A DNA stretch of 64,000 nucleotides from Geobacillus thermodenitrificans subsp. thermodenitrificans DSM 465. GTDB taxonomy: Bacteria > Bacillota > Bacilli > Bacillales > Anoxybacillaceae. The notes below the pieces were generated by a model that had not been told where the DNA came from, did not search any database, and was given only the letters and a program-made list of their open reading frames with translations. The position numbers and the translations under genes were made by a program. Every line of letters starts with the position of its first letter. Within the stretch, counting starts at the first letter, position 1. Below, piece by piece: positions 32,760 through 41,074 of the stretch. The DNA lies in assembly GCF_000496575.1 (NCBI RefSeq), contig NZ_AYKT01000015.1, positions 17,458 through 81,457 of the forward strand. Reading direction: 5' to 3'.

Positions 32760-32775
32760 CCACATTCCTCACTTT

Positions 32776-33678
32776 CTAGTCGATCAGTCCTTCCGATTTC
32801 AAGAAGTCAATCGCCACCTTGCGCGGCTGTTTCCCTTCTAAGTTCACTTCGCCGTTGAGTTCCATCATTTTTTCGTCAGTTAAAATATTCGCTAGTTGAT
32901 TGAGTTTTTCTTCCAATCCCGGGTTGGCATCCAACACTTCTTGGCGGATGATCGGTACGGCGTAGTATGGCGGGAAGTACTGTTTATCGTCTTTGAGCAC
33001 AACGAGGTCATATTTCTTAATACGGGCATCCGTCGTGTAGGCCGTGATGACATCAATCTTTCCATTTTTCGCTGCTTCGTATTGCAAGTCTGGATCGATG
33101 TTGACCGTTTTCTTGAAGTGGAATCCGTACGTATCGACAAGCCCATCATAGCCGTCGCTTCGCTCAAAAAACTCGGCGTCTGACCCAAATGTGAGGGAAG
33201 ATGAATGGTTCACTAAATCGGAGTACGTTTTAACTCCGAGCTTTTCAGCAAGGTCTCTCCGCATCGCTAATGCATACGTATTGTTAAATCCGAGTGATTT
33301 GAGCCAAGCGATGTTGTATTTTTCCTTATATAATTTCTTCGTTTCATTGTAGATTTGTTCGGGCGTTTTCGTTGGATCGTACGGCTGTTTTAAAATGTTT
33401 AAATACCCTGTCCCTGTATATTCAACATACATGTCGATGTCCCCGTTTTCAATGGCTTGCTGCAACATAAAGGCACCGCCTAAACTTTCCTTCACCTCGA
33501 CATCCAAATCGGTGTTGGCTTTCACATATTCAGCTAGTACATGCGTCAAAATCATCTGTTCGGTAAACTTCTTTCCGGTAATCACGATTTTCCCTTTCGC
33601 ATCACTTTTTCCGCTGCAGGCGGCCAATCCTAAAACAAGCCCGACAGCGAGCAAAGACATGAACCATTTTCGCAACAT
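32776..33678 (-). CDS. Osmoprotectant-binding lipoprotein (OpuBC/OpuCC type)
   Basis: This 300-residue substrate-binding protein has a lipoprotein signal (MLRKWFMSLLAVGLVLGL) with lipobox LAAC (Cys near residue 21). The mature domain carries the family's IVITGKKFTEQMILTHVLAEYV opening and VEYTGTGYLNIL, part of the ligand pocket for quaternary amines. AGGAGG lies five to seven bases before ATG 33678. It is first of the minus-strand operon binding protein-ATPase-permease. The order differs from opuCA-CB-CC-CD of B. subtilis. Confidence 0.9.
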   Translation of the reverse strand: MLRKWFMSLLAVGLVLGLAACSGKSDAKGKIVITGKKFTEQMILTHVLAEYVKANTDLDVEVKESLGGAFMLQQAIENGDIDMYVEYTGTGYLNILKQPYDPTKTPEQIYNETKKLYKEKYNIAWLKSLGFNNTYALAMRRDLAEKLGVKTYSDLVNHSSSLTFGSDAEFFERSDGYDGLVDTYGFHFKKTVNIDPDLQYEAAKNGKIDVITAYTTDARIKKYDLVVLKDDKQYFPPYYAVPIIRQEVLDANPGLEEKLNQLANILTDEKMMELNGEVNLEGKQPRKVAIDFLKSEGLID

Positions 33679-33885
33679 AATTCCTCCTTTTTCTGCTAGT
33701 ATCATAGGGGAGAAGAGAATAAAAAAAGCGGCAAAATGACGCGGAGGGGTGAAAAGCGTCATAATAAAAGGGTAACGTAATATGGGGGTAGCTGGCAAAT
33801 TTGGTATCGGCCGATCTGTCCGTCTGTCGCTTGCTCTTGTAGTGATCAGTGTTCTCTCCTCCTTGATGCTTATAAATGCTCGGGA

Positions 33886-34320
33886 ATGCTCTCAGATCCT
33901 CTCGAATACTCCGAACTCAAGATATTCTGGTTGACCCCAATGTTACCGCCGCCCCGTCAGTTTACCGGTCTCCCGAGCGGGCTCGCCAAGCTCGCCTTCG
34001 TCATCGCCGAAAGCTTGCAGCCCATGGCCAAGAAGATGAAGCAGCGCCAAACAGCAGGCGGCCAAGAGGTGGCCCTCGGGCGGCTGTTGTTCGGATGTTT
34101 CGAGACATAGTTTGCGATTGTGTGAAGAAGAGGAGCTCCAATTGCGAAATGAGGTGAGCGAAATAATGAATAGAATGGATGGCCTCGTACGAACAGTGGG
34201 GAATCGTGAAAGAAAAGATACATATTGCGAAGCGAATGCTGACGCAAGAGATATAACGTGAAGGCGATTAGTGAACTGACCCGATTGTCGGTGGCAGTGG
34301 TGGGAAAACTGAAAAAGTAG
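33886..34320 (+). pseudogene. Remnant of an Rpn/YhgA-type PD-(D/E)XK nuclease (transposase-like) gene
   Basis: The C-terminal end of this family can be pieced together across frames: GRLLFGCFET, then FAIV, then EEEELQLRNEVSEIMNRM, then SYEQWGIVKEKIHIAKRMLTQ, and finally VKAISELTRLSVAVVGKLKK ending at the stop 34318-34320. The last segments (AKRMLxxG...I..LTxLS...I..L) are the usual C-terminus of recombination-promoting nuclease/putative transposase proteins that are abundant in Geobacillus. At least three frame shifts or stops show that it is dead. The upstream part (from 33886, LKIFWLTPMLPPPRQF) is less certain. Confidence 0.45.
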
Positions 34321-34356
34321 AAGATCCATGTGAGGACACTAAGAAGCAAGATTCGT

Positions 34357-34524
34357 TTGTCGTCGACCTCCAATCGTGCAAAAACCCCAGGGGGTCGACG
34401 ACATTTGTGTTTGTCACTGGGTTCCTACAGCTATCGCAGGCGAGCGTTATTGACGGAATTTTTTTACTGTGTTATTCTGAAGGCAACAAGGGATGAAAAA
34501 ACTTGATATAACAGCACTTTTTGG
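34357..34524 (+). promoter_or_regulatory. CRISPR leader A
   Basis: This 168-bp AT-rich leader lies directly upstream of the first CRISPR repeat. It opens with a hairpin whose arms TGTCGTCGACC and GGTCGACGACA are perfect complements around a loop containing ACCCCAGGGG. An almost identical sequence is found at 35431-35598. Confidence 0.85.
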
Positions 34525-34618
34525 GTTTGTATCGTACCTATGAGGGATTGAAACTCTGTCGATGAACTGAATTTTTATTTCGCCTGCGGTTTTTATCGTA
34601 CCTATGAGGGATCGAAAC
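34525..34618 (+). CRISPR. Mini CRISPR array (two repeats, one spacer)
   Basis: The first 30-bp repeat (34525-34554) starts GTTTGTATCG and ends GGGATTGAAAC; the second (34589-34618) differs at two positions (GTTTT start and GGATCGAAAC end), as expected for a terminal repeat. They enclose a single 34-base spacer. The repeat with its GATTGAAAC/GAATTGAAAC-type end is typical of type I-B or type III systems in Geobacillus. Confidence 0.92.
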
Positions 34619-34670
34619 GCCTCTGCTTATAAATAAAGAAAGAAGGAATTATAGAAAGCAGGGTATTCTC

Positions 34671-35417
34671 ATGAGACTGACCATTACCATGAATGGGCGG
34701 CAGGGTCCTGTGTCGCTGCCGCTTCATTATCAGCATTTGTTGCAAGGGCTATTGTATCGATCACTAGAAAGTAAACAACTCGCGACGTTTTTACATGAGA
34801 TTGGATTCCGCCATGAGAAGCGGTCTTTCAAACTGTTTACGTTTAGCCGCCTTTTTGGACGACATGAAGTGGACCGGGTGAAGAAAACGATACGGTTTTT
34901 GGACGAATTCCAATGGCATATCGATACGATCCTTCCAGAGTTGACCGAGCAACTCGGGCAGCAGTTGTTGCTGCGGCGGGAGATTTGGCTTTACGATCAG
35001 CCGGTTGAAGTCAAAAGTGTGAAAATGGACAAGGTTGAGATCCGTCAAAGCACAATCGAGGTGGCTATGCTTTCTCCGCTAACTGTATACAGCACATATG
35101 AGACGATCGATAGAAGAAAGAAAACTCATTTTTTCGGGCCGGATGATGAGGTATTTCCCCATCTCATTGAGCTGAATTTTCGCCATAAATATCAAGCGTA
35201 CTATGGTGTCCCGCCGGTGGAGAGATTGTCAATTCAACCCGTTCATGTCCACCAACGCCATCGCGTTGTGACACTATTCAAAGATATGTATATTACAGGG
35301 TGGTTGGGGCATTACCGTCTCTCCTCTTCTCCCGAGCAGTTGACGTTTTTATACCACGTTGGCCTGGGCAGCCGAAATTCCCAAGGGTTCGGCATGTTCT
35401 GCCTAACGGGTAAATAA
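34671..35417 (+). CDS. cas6: CRISPR RNA-processing endoribonuclease Cas6
   Basis: This 248-residue RAMP-fold RNase cuts the CRISPR precursor RNA within repeats. The N-terminal ferredoxin-like half starts MRLTITMNG and contains LPLHYQHLLQGLLYRSL (candidate catalytic His19 or His22). The C-terminal half ends with the Gly-rich loop GLGSRNSQGFGMF, the hallmark of Cas6. The full length suggests that it is functional. It is encoded alone between two CRISPR arrays, with no other cas gene in the window; interference and adaptation genes must be elsewhere or absent. It starts 52 bases after the short array and ends 13 bases before the second leader. Confidence 0.93.
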   Translation: MRLTITMNGRQGPVSLPLHYQHLLQGLLYRSLESKQLATFLHEIGFRHEKRSFKLFTFSRLFGRHEVDRVKKTIRFLDEFQWHIDTILPELTEQLGQQLLLRREIWLYDQPVEVKSVKMDKVEIRQSTIEVAMLSPLTVYSTYETIDRRKKTHFFGPDDEVFPHLIELNFRHKYQAYYGVPPVERLSIQPVHVHQRHRVVTLFKDMYITGWLGHYRLSSSPEQLTFLYHVGLGSRNSQGFGMFCLTGK

Positions 35418-35430
35418 TTCGATTCCTCTA

Positions 35431-35598
35431 TTGTCGTCGACCTCCAATCGTGCAAAAACCCCAGGGGGTCGACGACATTTGTTTTTGTCACTTGGCTCCT
35501 ACAGCTATCACGGGTGAGTGTGATTGACAGAATTTTTTGACCGTGTTATTCTGAAGGTAACATGGGATGAAAAAGCTTGATATAACAGTACTTTTTGG
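35431..35598 (+). promoter_or_regulatory. CRISPR leader B (copy of leader A)
   Basis: This leader is exactly 168 bp, like leader A, and aligns to it without gaps, with about 15 substitutions by my count (about 91% identical). The 5' hairpin arms are conserved perfectly; differences cluster in the middle. It directly abuts the first repeat of the second array. Confidence 0.88.
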
Positions 35599-36027
35599 GT
35601 TTGTATCGTACCTATGAGGGATTGAAACTCAGCTATCTTGCATATTCGTTGAACAGAACAAAAGTTTGTATCGTACCTATGAGGGATTGAAACTGGATTT
35701 CGAGGAATTGCGAAACCACTTGATGGAGCTAGGGTTTGTATCGTACCTATGAGGGATTGAAACTACCAAACAAACCATGCTTTTTTCTCTTCATTGTCGT
35801 TTGTATCGTACCTATGAGGGATTGAAACAAAATTTATTAACTGGAAGAACGAAGCGGTTAGCAGAGTTTGTATCGTACCTATGAGGGATTGAAACTTACG
35901 ACGAGTACACATATGACCCGAACGCCGGGGGTTTGTATCGTACCTATGAGGAATGGAAACCCCTCACCGAGTCCGCGCATTTTTTCTCCTAAACCCCGTT
36001 TGTATCGTACCTATGAGGAATGGAAAC
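35599..36027 (+). CRISPR. CRISPR array (seven repeats, six spacers)
   Basis: The 30-bp repeats start at 35599, 35664, 35734, 35799, 35866, 35931 and 35998. The first five are identical and end GGGATTGAAAC; the last two share a variant end GGAATGGAAAC. Spacers are 35, 40, 35, 37, 35 and 37 bases. All lie in the orientation set by leader B on the left, so the newest spacers should be at the left. The spacer at 35896-35930 encodes DEYTYDPNA in one frame and that at 35694-35733 encodes DFEELRNHLMEL, consistent with protein-coding targets. Confidence 0.97.
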
Positions 36028-36175
36028 TTTATCGATTTTGGAGATGGAGCATATCATGTCATCATCAATTTATAAAACACTCTTGTTGTGGTTTTTTATT
36101 TTGCGAAAACATCAAATGAAACTTTCGTGGAGAGTGGAATGAAAGAAAGAATTTTATGTTAAAGGATGATGATGT

Positions 36176-36619
36176 ATGAATAATAGAATACAACAATTCT
36201 GGAATGATTTTTGTAAGGCAACTGGTCAGGAGGGGATTGAATATAAAGATGCCTTTCAGTTTGGAGCTTTTCCTGATCGGTTGGCTGATTTAGTTGTTAA
36301 AGGAAAGAAAACAGCGACAACTTCAGGCTACGTGTTTTATGAGTTAGAAAAAGAACCTATCCCTAAAGCTGGTGAATATTATATTGTTTTGGATGGTCAG
36401 GGAGAGCCAGTCGCAGTCATTCAAATTCAATCCGTTGAAATTGTTCCGATGAATGAGGTGACAGAGGAATTTGCTTTAGCGGAAGGCGAAGGAGATTATC
36501 GTTCTTGGTGGGATGCACACGAAAAATTTTTTACCGAATCATTAAAAGAATACGACATGGAATTTTCACCAGATATGTTAGTTGTATGTGAACGATTTAA
36601 AAAAGTATATCCGAAATAA
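36176..36619 (+). CDS. ASCH domain protein
   Basis: This 147-residue protein of the PUA-like ASCH superfamily binds RNA or modified nucleosides; the E. coli relative YqfB is an N4-acetylcytidine amidohydrolase. Typical segments are FPDRLADLVVKGKKTATTSGY (with the basic KGKKTAT loop), AVIQIQSVEIVPMNEVTEEFA, and AEGEGDYRSWWDAHEKFF. The function in this group is not established. It lies 148 bases after the CRISPR array; a link to CRISPR is not supported by more than adjacency. It is more AT-rich than the core genes. Confidence 0.85.
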   Translation: MNNRIQQFWNDFCKATGQEGIEYKDAFQFGAFPDRLADLVVKGKKTATTSGYVFYELEKEPIPKAGEYYIVLDGQGEPVAVIQIQSVEIVPMNEVTEEFALAEGEGDYRSWWDAHEKFFTESLKEYDMEFSPDMLVVCERFKKVYPK

Positions 36620-36689
36620 GGCGGTTAATTTAAAGAAATGATTTAGAGCATCTGAATAATGAGGTGACCCCTGTCAAGGAGTCAGGAAT

Positions 36690-36752
36690 AAAAAAGCGGA
36701 TGTAAACAGCCTGGGTTCTGTATTCATAAGGACTCAGGTTGTTTCGCTTTTT
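36690..36752. terminator. Terminator-like hairpin after the ASCH gene
   Basis: AAAAAGCG...AAACAGCCTGGGT pairs with ACTCAGGTTGTTTCGCTTTTT, an A-start/T-end structure that can work in both directions. Confidence 0.75.
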
Positions 36753-36817
36753 GCAAACTTTTTAAACTCTGCACCATGTGTTTTCTGTGAAAGTGTGTGC
36801 CCCTTAGTTCCTCATTT

Positions 36818-36859
36818 CCATGCCTAGGTAAGGAGCAAACCTTGCTCATGGGTTTTTTT
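36818..36859 (+). terminator. Second terminator-like hairpin
   Basis: GAGCAA (36833) pairs with TTGCTC (36842), extended by CCATG/CATGG, and is followed by seven T. Confidence 0.5.
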
Positions 36860-36877
36860 ATTTTTTCATAGAAAAAT

Positions 36878-36931
36878 CCCCTCCATAGTAAACAGATCCG
36901 CGGGCTTTCTTTTTCTGTCTACTATAAGGGG
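36878..36931 (-). terminator. Long hairpin downstream of the MFS transporter gene
   Basis: CCCCTCCATAGTAAACAG (36878-36895) is complementary to CTGTCTACTATAAGGGG (36915-36931) with a few mismatches. It lies about 55 bases beyond the end of the minus-strand MFS gene. Confidence 0.6.
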
Positions 36932-36984
36932 ATCATCTCATTTCTTTACGGACACCTTCTTTGCGTTCGATTCCGACAAGACGC

Positions 36985-38223
36985 TTAGTGCCGACTATGA
37001 AGGCGATGTGTCCAAGTGGTGAGTTTTTCTTTCATCTCTTTGCGCCACACGCTTGATGAACGACGATGGGCATAGCCGACTAAGGCGCCGGTGACAATGA
37101 GCAAGAGGCTGGAGAAGGCAAAAATGTAGGCGATGGAAAATAGACTGGCGATGGCACCTGCAGCGGTAGGACCGGTCAAGTTGCCGAGAAAACGGCTGCT
37201 GGCGGTGACGCCGAACACCCGCCCTTGAATGCGGCTTGGGCTTTGCACATTGATGAGTGCCTGAATGGCTGGCCATACGCCGCCGACTACCAGCCCTTGC
37301 AAGAAGCGCCACACGTACAGGGCGTAAATATTGTCTGTCCATACTTGCGGCAAGGCGAACAAACCGGACAGCACAAGCAGTATCGGTAATGTTTTCTCCT
37401 GCCCGATCCGGTCGCCGAGTTTTCCTAAGTACGGCGCGCCGATGATCGTCGCAATGCCGGTGATGGATGAGGCGAGGCCGGACAGAAATGCAAGATTGCT
37501 TGTGTTGCCGACTAACGATTGGACAAAAATGGTCATCATCGAATTGACGCCAAGAACGGCGATTTGTACAAGAAACGTAGCGATAAACAAGATGATGAGC
37601 GGCCGATGTTCGAACACTTCCTTGAAGCTCGCTTTGTTCTTTTTCGTCTGCGGCACGACCGGATCTTTTTCGAGCCAAAACATTACAGGCAAGAGCGTAA
37701 GCAAGATGCAAAGCCCGGTCACCAAAAACACCGGACGGAAGCCAAATAGGTCGGATAAAGCGCCGCCGATGAGCGGTCCGATAATGTTGCCGGCGATACT
37801 TCCGGTTTGCAGTGTTCCGAGTGCCTCGCCGCTATGGTCTTTTGGAACGATGCGGGCCAAATAGGAAAACGAGACGGTGATGAATCCCGAGAAAAAGCCA
37901 ACAAGAAATCGGAGCACAAGCAGTACCATCGGCGATGCGGCAAACGCCATGCAGGCGGTGAGGAGGCCCATGCCGATTCCAGCGCGAATCAAATTGGCGC
38001 GCTGGCCGTATTTATCGGCAAACATGCCCCAAATCGGTGCCATAATCGCAGCCGATAAAAAGGTGGCGGAAAAGACGAGCCCTGTCCACATGCTTAAGGC
38101 ATGATGTTCAGTGACACCCATTTGCCATAGGAAGAGCGATAAAAAGGGAATGACCATGGTCATTCCAGCCGAAACCATAAAATTGCACAGCCATAAAATG
38201 CGGACGCTTCGCTTCCAGTCCAT
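36985..38223 (-). CDS. MFS multidrug-type efflux transporter
   Basis: This 412-residue major facilitator transporter has about twelve membrane helices. The motif A loop between helices 2 and 3 reads GMFADKYGQRANLI, and a second copy between helices 8 and 9 reads GKLGDRIGQEKTLP. Helix 5 has the drug/H+ antiporter-like LQTGSIAGNIIGPLIGGALSD (motif C region). It resembles the MdtG/YttB-like drug efflux group of Bacillaceae. The substrate is unknown. AGGAG lies ten bases ahead of the ATG. It is monocistronic. Confidence 0.88.
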   Translation of the reverse strand: MDWKRSVRILWLCNFMVSAGMTMVIPFLSLFLWQMGVTEHHALSMWTGLVFSATFLSAAIMAPIWGMFADKYGQRANLIRAGIGMGLLTACMAFAASPMVLLVLRFLVGFFSGFITVSFSYLARIVPKDHSGEALGTLQTGSIAGNIIGPLIGGALSDLFGFRPVFLVTGLCILLTLLPVMFWLEKDPVVPQTKKNKASFKEVFEHRPLIILFIATFLVQIAVLGVNSMMTIFVQSLVGNTSNLAFLSGLASSITGIATIIGAPYLGKLGDRIGQEKTLPILLVLSGLFALPQVWTDNIYALYVWRFLQGLVVGGVWPAIQALINVQSPSRIQGRVFGVTASSRFLGNLTGPTAAGAIASLFSIAYIFAFSSLLLIVTGALVGYAHRRSSSVWRKEMKEKLTTWTHRLHSRH

Positions 38224-38339
38224 GGGAGGTCATCTCCTGAATTATTTCGTTTCTCTAATCATTCTACTACAATGGAAAAATAGAGGAAATGATTTTGCTC
38301 ATCCATGGCGGGAAATCAACTAGAGCGGAACAAACCAAT

Positions 38340-38365
38340 CCCCCTTGCCAGGTGGGGCAAGGGGG
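38340..38365 (-). terminator. Hairpin after pspA
   Basis: CCCCCTTGCC and GGCAAGGGGG form a perfect 10-bp stem with a six-base loop, 31 bases beyond the pspA stop. Confidence 0.75.
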
Positions 38366-38396
38366 TCATCTATGTGAAAAGGGGGGGAGGGGGAGA

Positions 38397-39050
38397 TTAG
38401 GCGTTCGTCGATTGGGCTTCCTTCCATTTCGCTAATTCACGTTCCACTTCTTCCTCAAACGGCACAGGGGACAACACAGCGTTCGTTCCGAATCGAGCAG
38501 CGGACGCTTCGGCTTCTAACGCGATGACGCGTTCTTCCATGCGGGCGAAGCCGCGCAGCGCCTCATCGGCAGAAAACGAAGCGAGTGTCGTGTCGATTTG
38601 TTTTAACGCTTTGGCAGCATTGACGCGTGCGGTGAGCTCTAGCTGTTTGGCGGCAAGCTCGTCATATCGTTCGCGCAGCTGATTGAGGCGGCGGACGATT
38701 TCGGCTGTTTTTGCTTTGATCGTTTCATATTGTTGCTTGTAGGTTTCTAGTTTCTTCTCATACAGCAGTTTGTCGCCCAATGCCAACTTGGCGACGGCTT
38801 CTTCGTTGCGTTCGAGCGCCAACTTGGCTTGACGATTCCGCTTTTCCACCGTTTCTTCCGCTTGCGCGATGAGCGTTGCATAACGCTGTTCGGTGACCCA
38901 TTGTTGGGCGAGCGCTTGGCGCCCTTGTTCGAGTTGTTGTTCGAGTTCGCGTAAATATTGTTTCGTCATGGCGATCGGATCTTCCCATTGATCGATTTGT
39001 TCGTTCACTTCAGCGAGAACGATTGTTTTGATCCGGCGGAACACACCCAT
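38397..39050 (-). CDS. PspA/IM30 family envelope-stress protein
   Basis: This 217-residue ESCRT-III-like protein oligomerises on damaged membranes. The N-terminal amphipathic helix MGVFRRIKTIVLAEVNEQID and the almost uninterrupted coiled coil (about residues 25-190, rich in EQQLEQ and AEETVEKR-type heptads) are typical. ATG 39050 is chosen because AGGAGGG lies eight bases upstream; earlier in-frame starts fall inside the upstream gene without a ribosome site. The upstream membrane gene overlaps this start by 41 bases, so the two are coupled. Confidence 0.88.
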   Translation of the reverse strand: MGVFRRIKTIVLAEVNEQIDQWEDPIAMTKQYLRELEQQLEQGRQALAQQWVTEQRYATLIAQAEETVEKRNRQAKLALERNEEAVAKLALGDKLLYEKKLETYKQQYETIKAKTAEIVRRLNQLRERYDELAAKQLELTARVNAAKALKQIDTTLASFSADEALRGFARMEERVIALEAEASAARFGTNAVLSPVPFEEEVERELAKWKEAQSTNA

Positions 39051-39540
39051 TTGTTTTGCCCTCCTTTTGTACAATTTTTTCCCATTCATCGAGCCAGTCG
39101 GTGGAAATGGGTGCGGTTGTTGGTTTCCATGTTTCCGCGGCTACTGATTTTCGCGTTTGATGGCGTCCGAAGGCATATACGGCGGCCAGCGCCAATCCGA
39201 GTAACACCCATTTCGGCAACAGGGCGGCGATCCCTAAGGTGATAAGCGCCCAGCCAATCCAGCGCTTCGATCGCTTCGCCACAAGCCATATCGCGCCAAC
39301 GCCGACAAGCAGCAGTGGGATGAACCACATGAGCAAGCCGGGAATCAACCAGCCTGCGCGCGGCTCTACACGAAAGATCAGGTGGTGATGCCCAAAGCCG
39401 CCGTGCATGCCGTCAAACAGAACACTTAGGCGCCTGTACACGATCACTTCATGTGGCGTGAGCACATGAAATAGGCTGACCCCGGCGAGCACAATAAGGG
39501 CGAGCAGAGCGAGCGCTCGAAGTTTCTTCAATATCGACAC
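39010..39540 (-). CDS. Membrane protein coupled to pspA (function unknown)
   Basis: This 176-residue protein has a first membrane segment at about residues 8-26 (LRALALLALIVLAGVSLFHVL), a short His/Gly-rich stretch GMHGGFGHHHL, and two or three further helices (about 65-130). The last 40 residues are hydrophilic. It is overlapped by pspA, suggesting it recruits or signals to the PspA protein in the way LiaI/LiaF-type partners do. It is also just upstream of a two-component operon on the same strand. The family is not recognised with certainty. Confidence 0.7.
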   Translation of the reverse strand: MSILKKLRALALLALIVLAGVSLFHVLTPHEVIVYRRLSVLFDGMHGGFGHHHLIFRVEPRAGWLIPGLLMWFIPLLLVGVGAIWLVAKRSKRWIGWALITLGIAALLPKWVLLGLALAAVYAFGRHQTRKSVAAETWKPTTAPISTDWLDEWEKIVQKEGKTNGCVPPDQNNRSR

Positions 39541-39645
39541 CTCCTTTTTCGGTGGTGGACTAGCTTACAGTTTGCATTGTAGTAGGCGAAGGAGAAAATT
39601 AGGTGAAAAGCGAAATCTTTTTAAACTGATTGTGGATAGAGAATG

Positions 39646-39676
39646 AAAGGTGTCCCGTTCTATAGGGGACACCTTT
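39646..39676 (-). terminator. Terminator after the sensor kinase gene
   Basis: AAAGGTGTCCC (39646-39656) pairs perfectly with GGGACACCTTT (39666-39676), 25 bases beyond the kinase stop on the minus strand. Confidence 0.7.
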
Positions 39677-39700
39677 CGTTGTGATAAAAAAAGCTGTGGG

Positions 39701-41074
39701 TTAAGCGGGCAGGAGGACAAGAAATTCTGTCCCTTGGCCGAGTTGGCTTTGAACGTGGATCGTACCACCATGGGCGTCGACGATCCATTTGGCGATCGAT
39801 AGTCCCAGACCGTGGCCACCTTGTTGGCGGGAGCGCGCTTTGTCGACACGGTAGAAGCGGTCGAAAATCCGGCCCATATCTTCCGGCGGAATGCCGATGC
39901 CGGTGTCTTTGACAGAAAGGACGAATTGTTTCGGTTCGGTGCGGATCGACAGCGTCACATTCCCGCCTTCTGGGGTGTATTTGATGGCGTTATCAAGCAA
40001 AATGTATAGCAGTTGCGTCAACTTGTCCGGATCGGCTGTCACCATCGCCTGCTCCGGGGCGTGAAAATTCATTGTGATCTGTTTTTTCGCTGCCAGCTCC
40101 GAGATGAGCTGGAATGTTCGCTCAGCGTGCGGGCGGAAGTCAAACGTTTGTTTCGCCAGCTCCAACGCGGCATGTTTTGCATCCGCGCGGGCGAGCGTCA
40201 AGAGGTCGTTCATCAACTTCGTGATCCGCTTCAACTCTTCACGAAGGCGATCGAGCAGACGGTGGGCCAATTCGTTTTTCATCACATCTTCTTCCAGTGT
40301 GAGCGCCTCAACGGATGAAAAGACGACACTAAGCGGCGTGCGCAACTCATGCGAGGCGTCGGCGACAAACTGGCGCTGCCGCTCGTACGCTTCTTCAATC
40401 GGCACGAGAGCTCGCTTGGACATAAAGAAACTAAGCGCCACCCCGACGGCGAGAAACAGAATGGCAAGACCGATGAGCACGATCAGCAGCCAATGAAACA
40501 CTCCAAAAAACGATGTCACGTCCATCCCGATATAAAGCATGCCGACGACATCTCCCCGAATGACGAGCGGGTGGGCGGCGGTGAGCACTCGCCAATCACG
40601 CGCAGCGTCGCGGGCTAGGCCCGGCATATGTTTAGGCAATGATACGGTCAGATAGACTGGGGTCTGTTCGTTCGTGTCCAGATGAGACAAGGCGCTTAAA
40701 AAATACGGGCGCAGGCGCCGGTGGACTTCATCCCCGGCGAGCAGACGGCCGGTTGGGCTGATGACGTAAAAAAAGAGTTGATCTTCGCTGAACAGCACGA
40801 GACTTTGGTCATCGAACAAGTCAAAATTGCTTTGTTTTAACAAAAACTGTTCAATGGTATTGGCCTCCTGTTCGGCGAGGCGAGTGATGCGCTGCTCTTG
40901 CTCGGATGTCGTGATCCAATAAAACAAGGCGGCGGCAATAACGACAAACAAAGCGAGAAATAAGGTGAAAATGCCGCTATAAAGCGCGGTCAGCCGCCAA
41001 TGAGTGCGGCGGAACAAGTCCGCGTTACCTAAACGGCGCAGCCATTGGCGCCACTCGTTCCAGTTATTTATCAA
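39701..41074 (-). CDS. Sensor histidine kinase, CiaH-like
   Basis: This 457-residue kinase has membrane segments at about residues 28-55 and 193-218, an extracytoplasmic domain of roughly 135 residues between them, and His242 in FVADASHELRTPLSV, followed by the ATPase domain (DNAIKYTPEGG, DTGIGIPPED, GHGLGLSIAKWIVDAHGG). There is no obvious HAMP domain; the helix leads directly into KRALVPIEEAYERQRQ, as in CiaH. The start is likely TTG 41074, which overlaps the regulator stop by 11 bases and has GGAGTGGG upstream; an ATG at 41110 lies deep inside the regulator gene. The probable target is htrA (see shared operator-like sequences). Confidence 0.88.
   Translation of the reverse strand: MINNWNEWRQWLRRLGNADLFRRTHWRLTALYSGIFTLFLALFVVIAAALFYWITTSEQEQRITRLAEQEANTIEQFLLKQSNFDLFDDQSLVLFSEDQLFFYVISPTGRLLAGDEVHRRLRPYFLSALSHLDTNEQTPVYLTVSLPKHMPGLARDAARDWRVLTAAHPLVIRGDVVGMLYIGMDVTSFFGVFHWLLIVLIGLAILFLAVGVALSFFMSKRALVPIEEAYERQRQFVADASHELRTPLSVVFSSVEALTLEEDVMKNELAHRLLDRLREELKRITKLMNDLLTLARADAKHAALELAKQTFDFRPHAERTFQLISELAAKKQITMNFHAPEQAMVTADPDKLTQLLYILLDNAIKYTPEGGNVTLSIRTEPKQFVLSVKDTGIGIPPEDMGRIFDRFYRVDKARSRQQGGHGLGLSIAKWIVDAHGGTIHVQSQLGQGTEFLVLLPA

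Noticed and set aside
34619..36175. Further cas genes next to cas6
   Set aside because: Both strands were read between the arrays and up to the ASCH gene; only cas6 and leader DNA are present.
36176..36619. ASCH protein as a CRISPR accessory factor
   Set aside because: Only adjacency supports it; it has its own terminators and a family distribution unrelated to CRISPR as far as I know.
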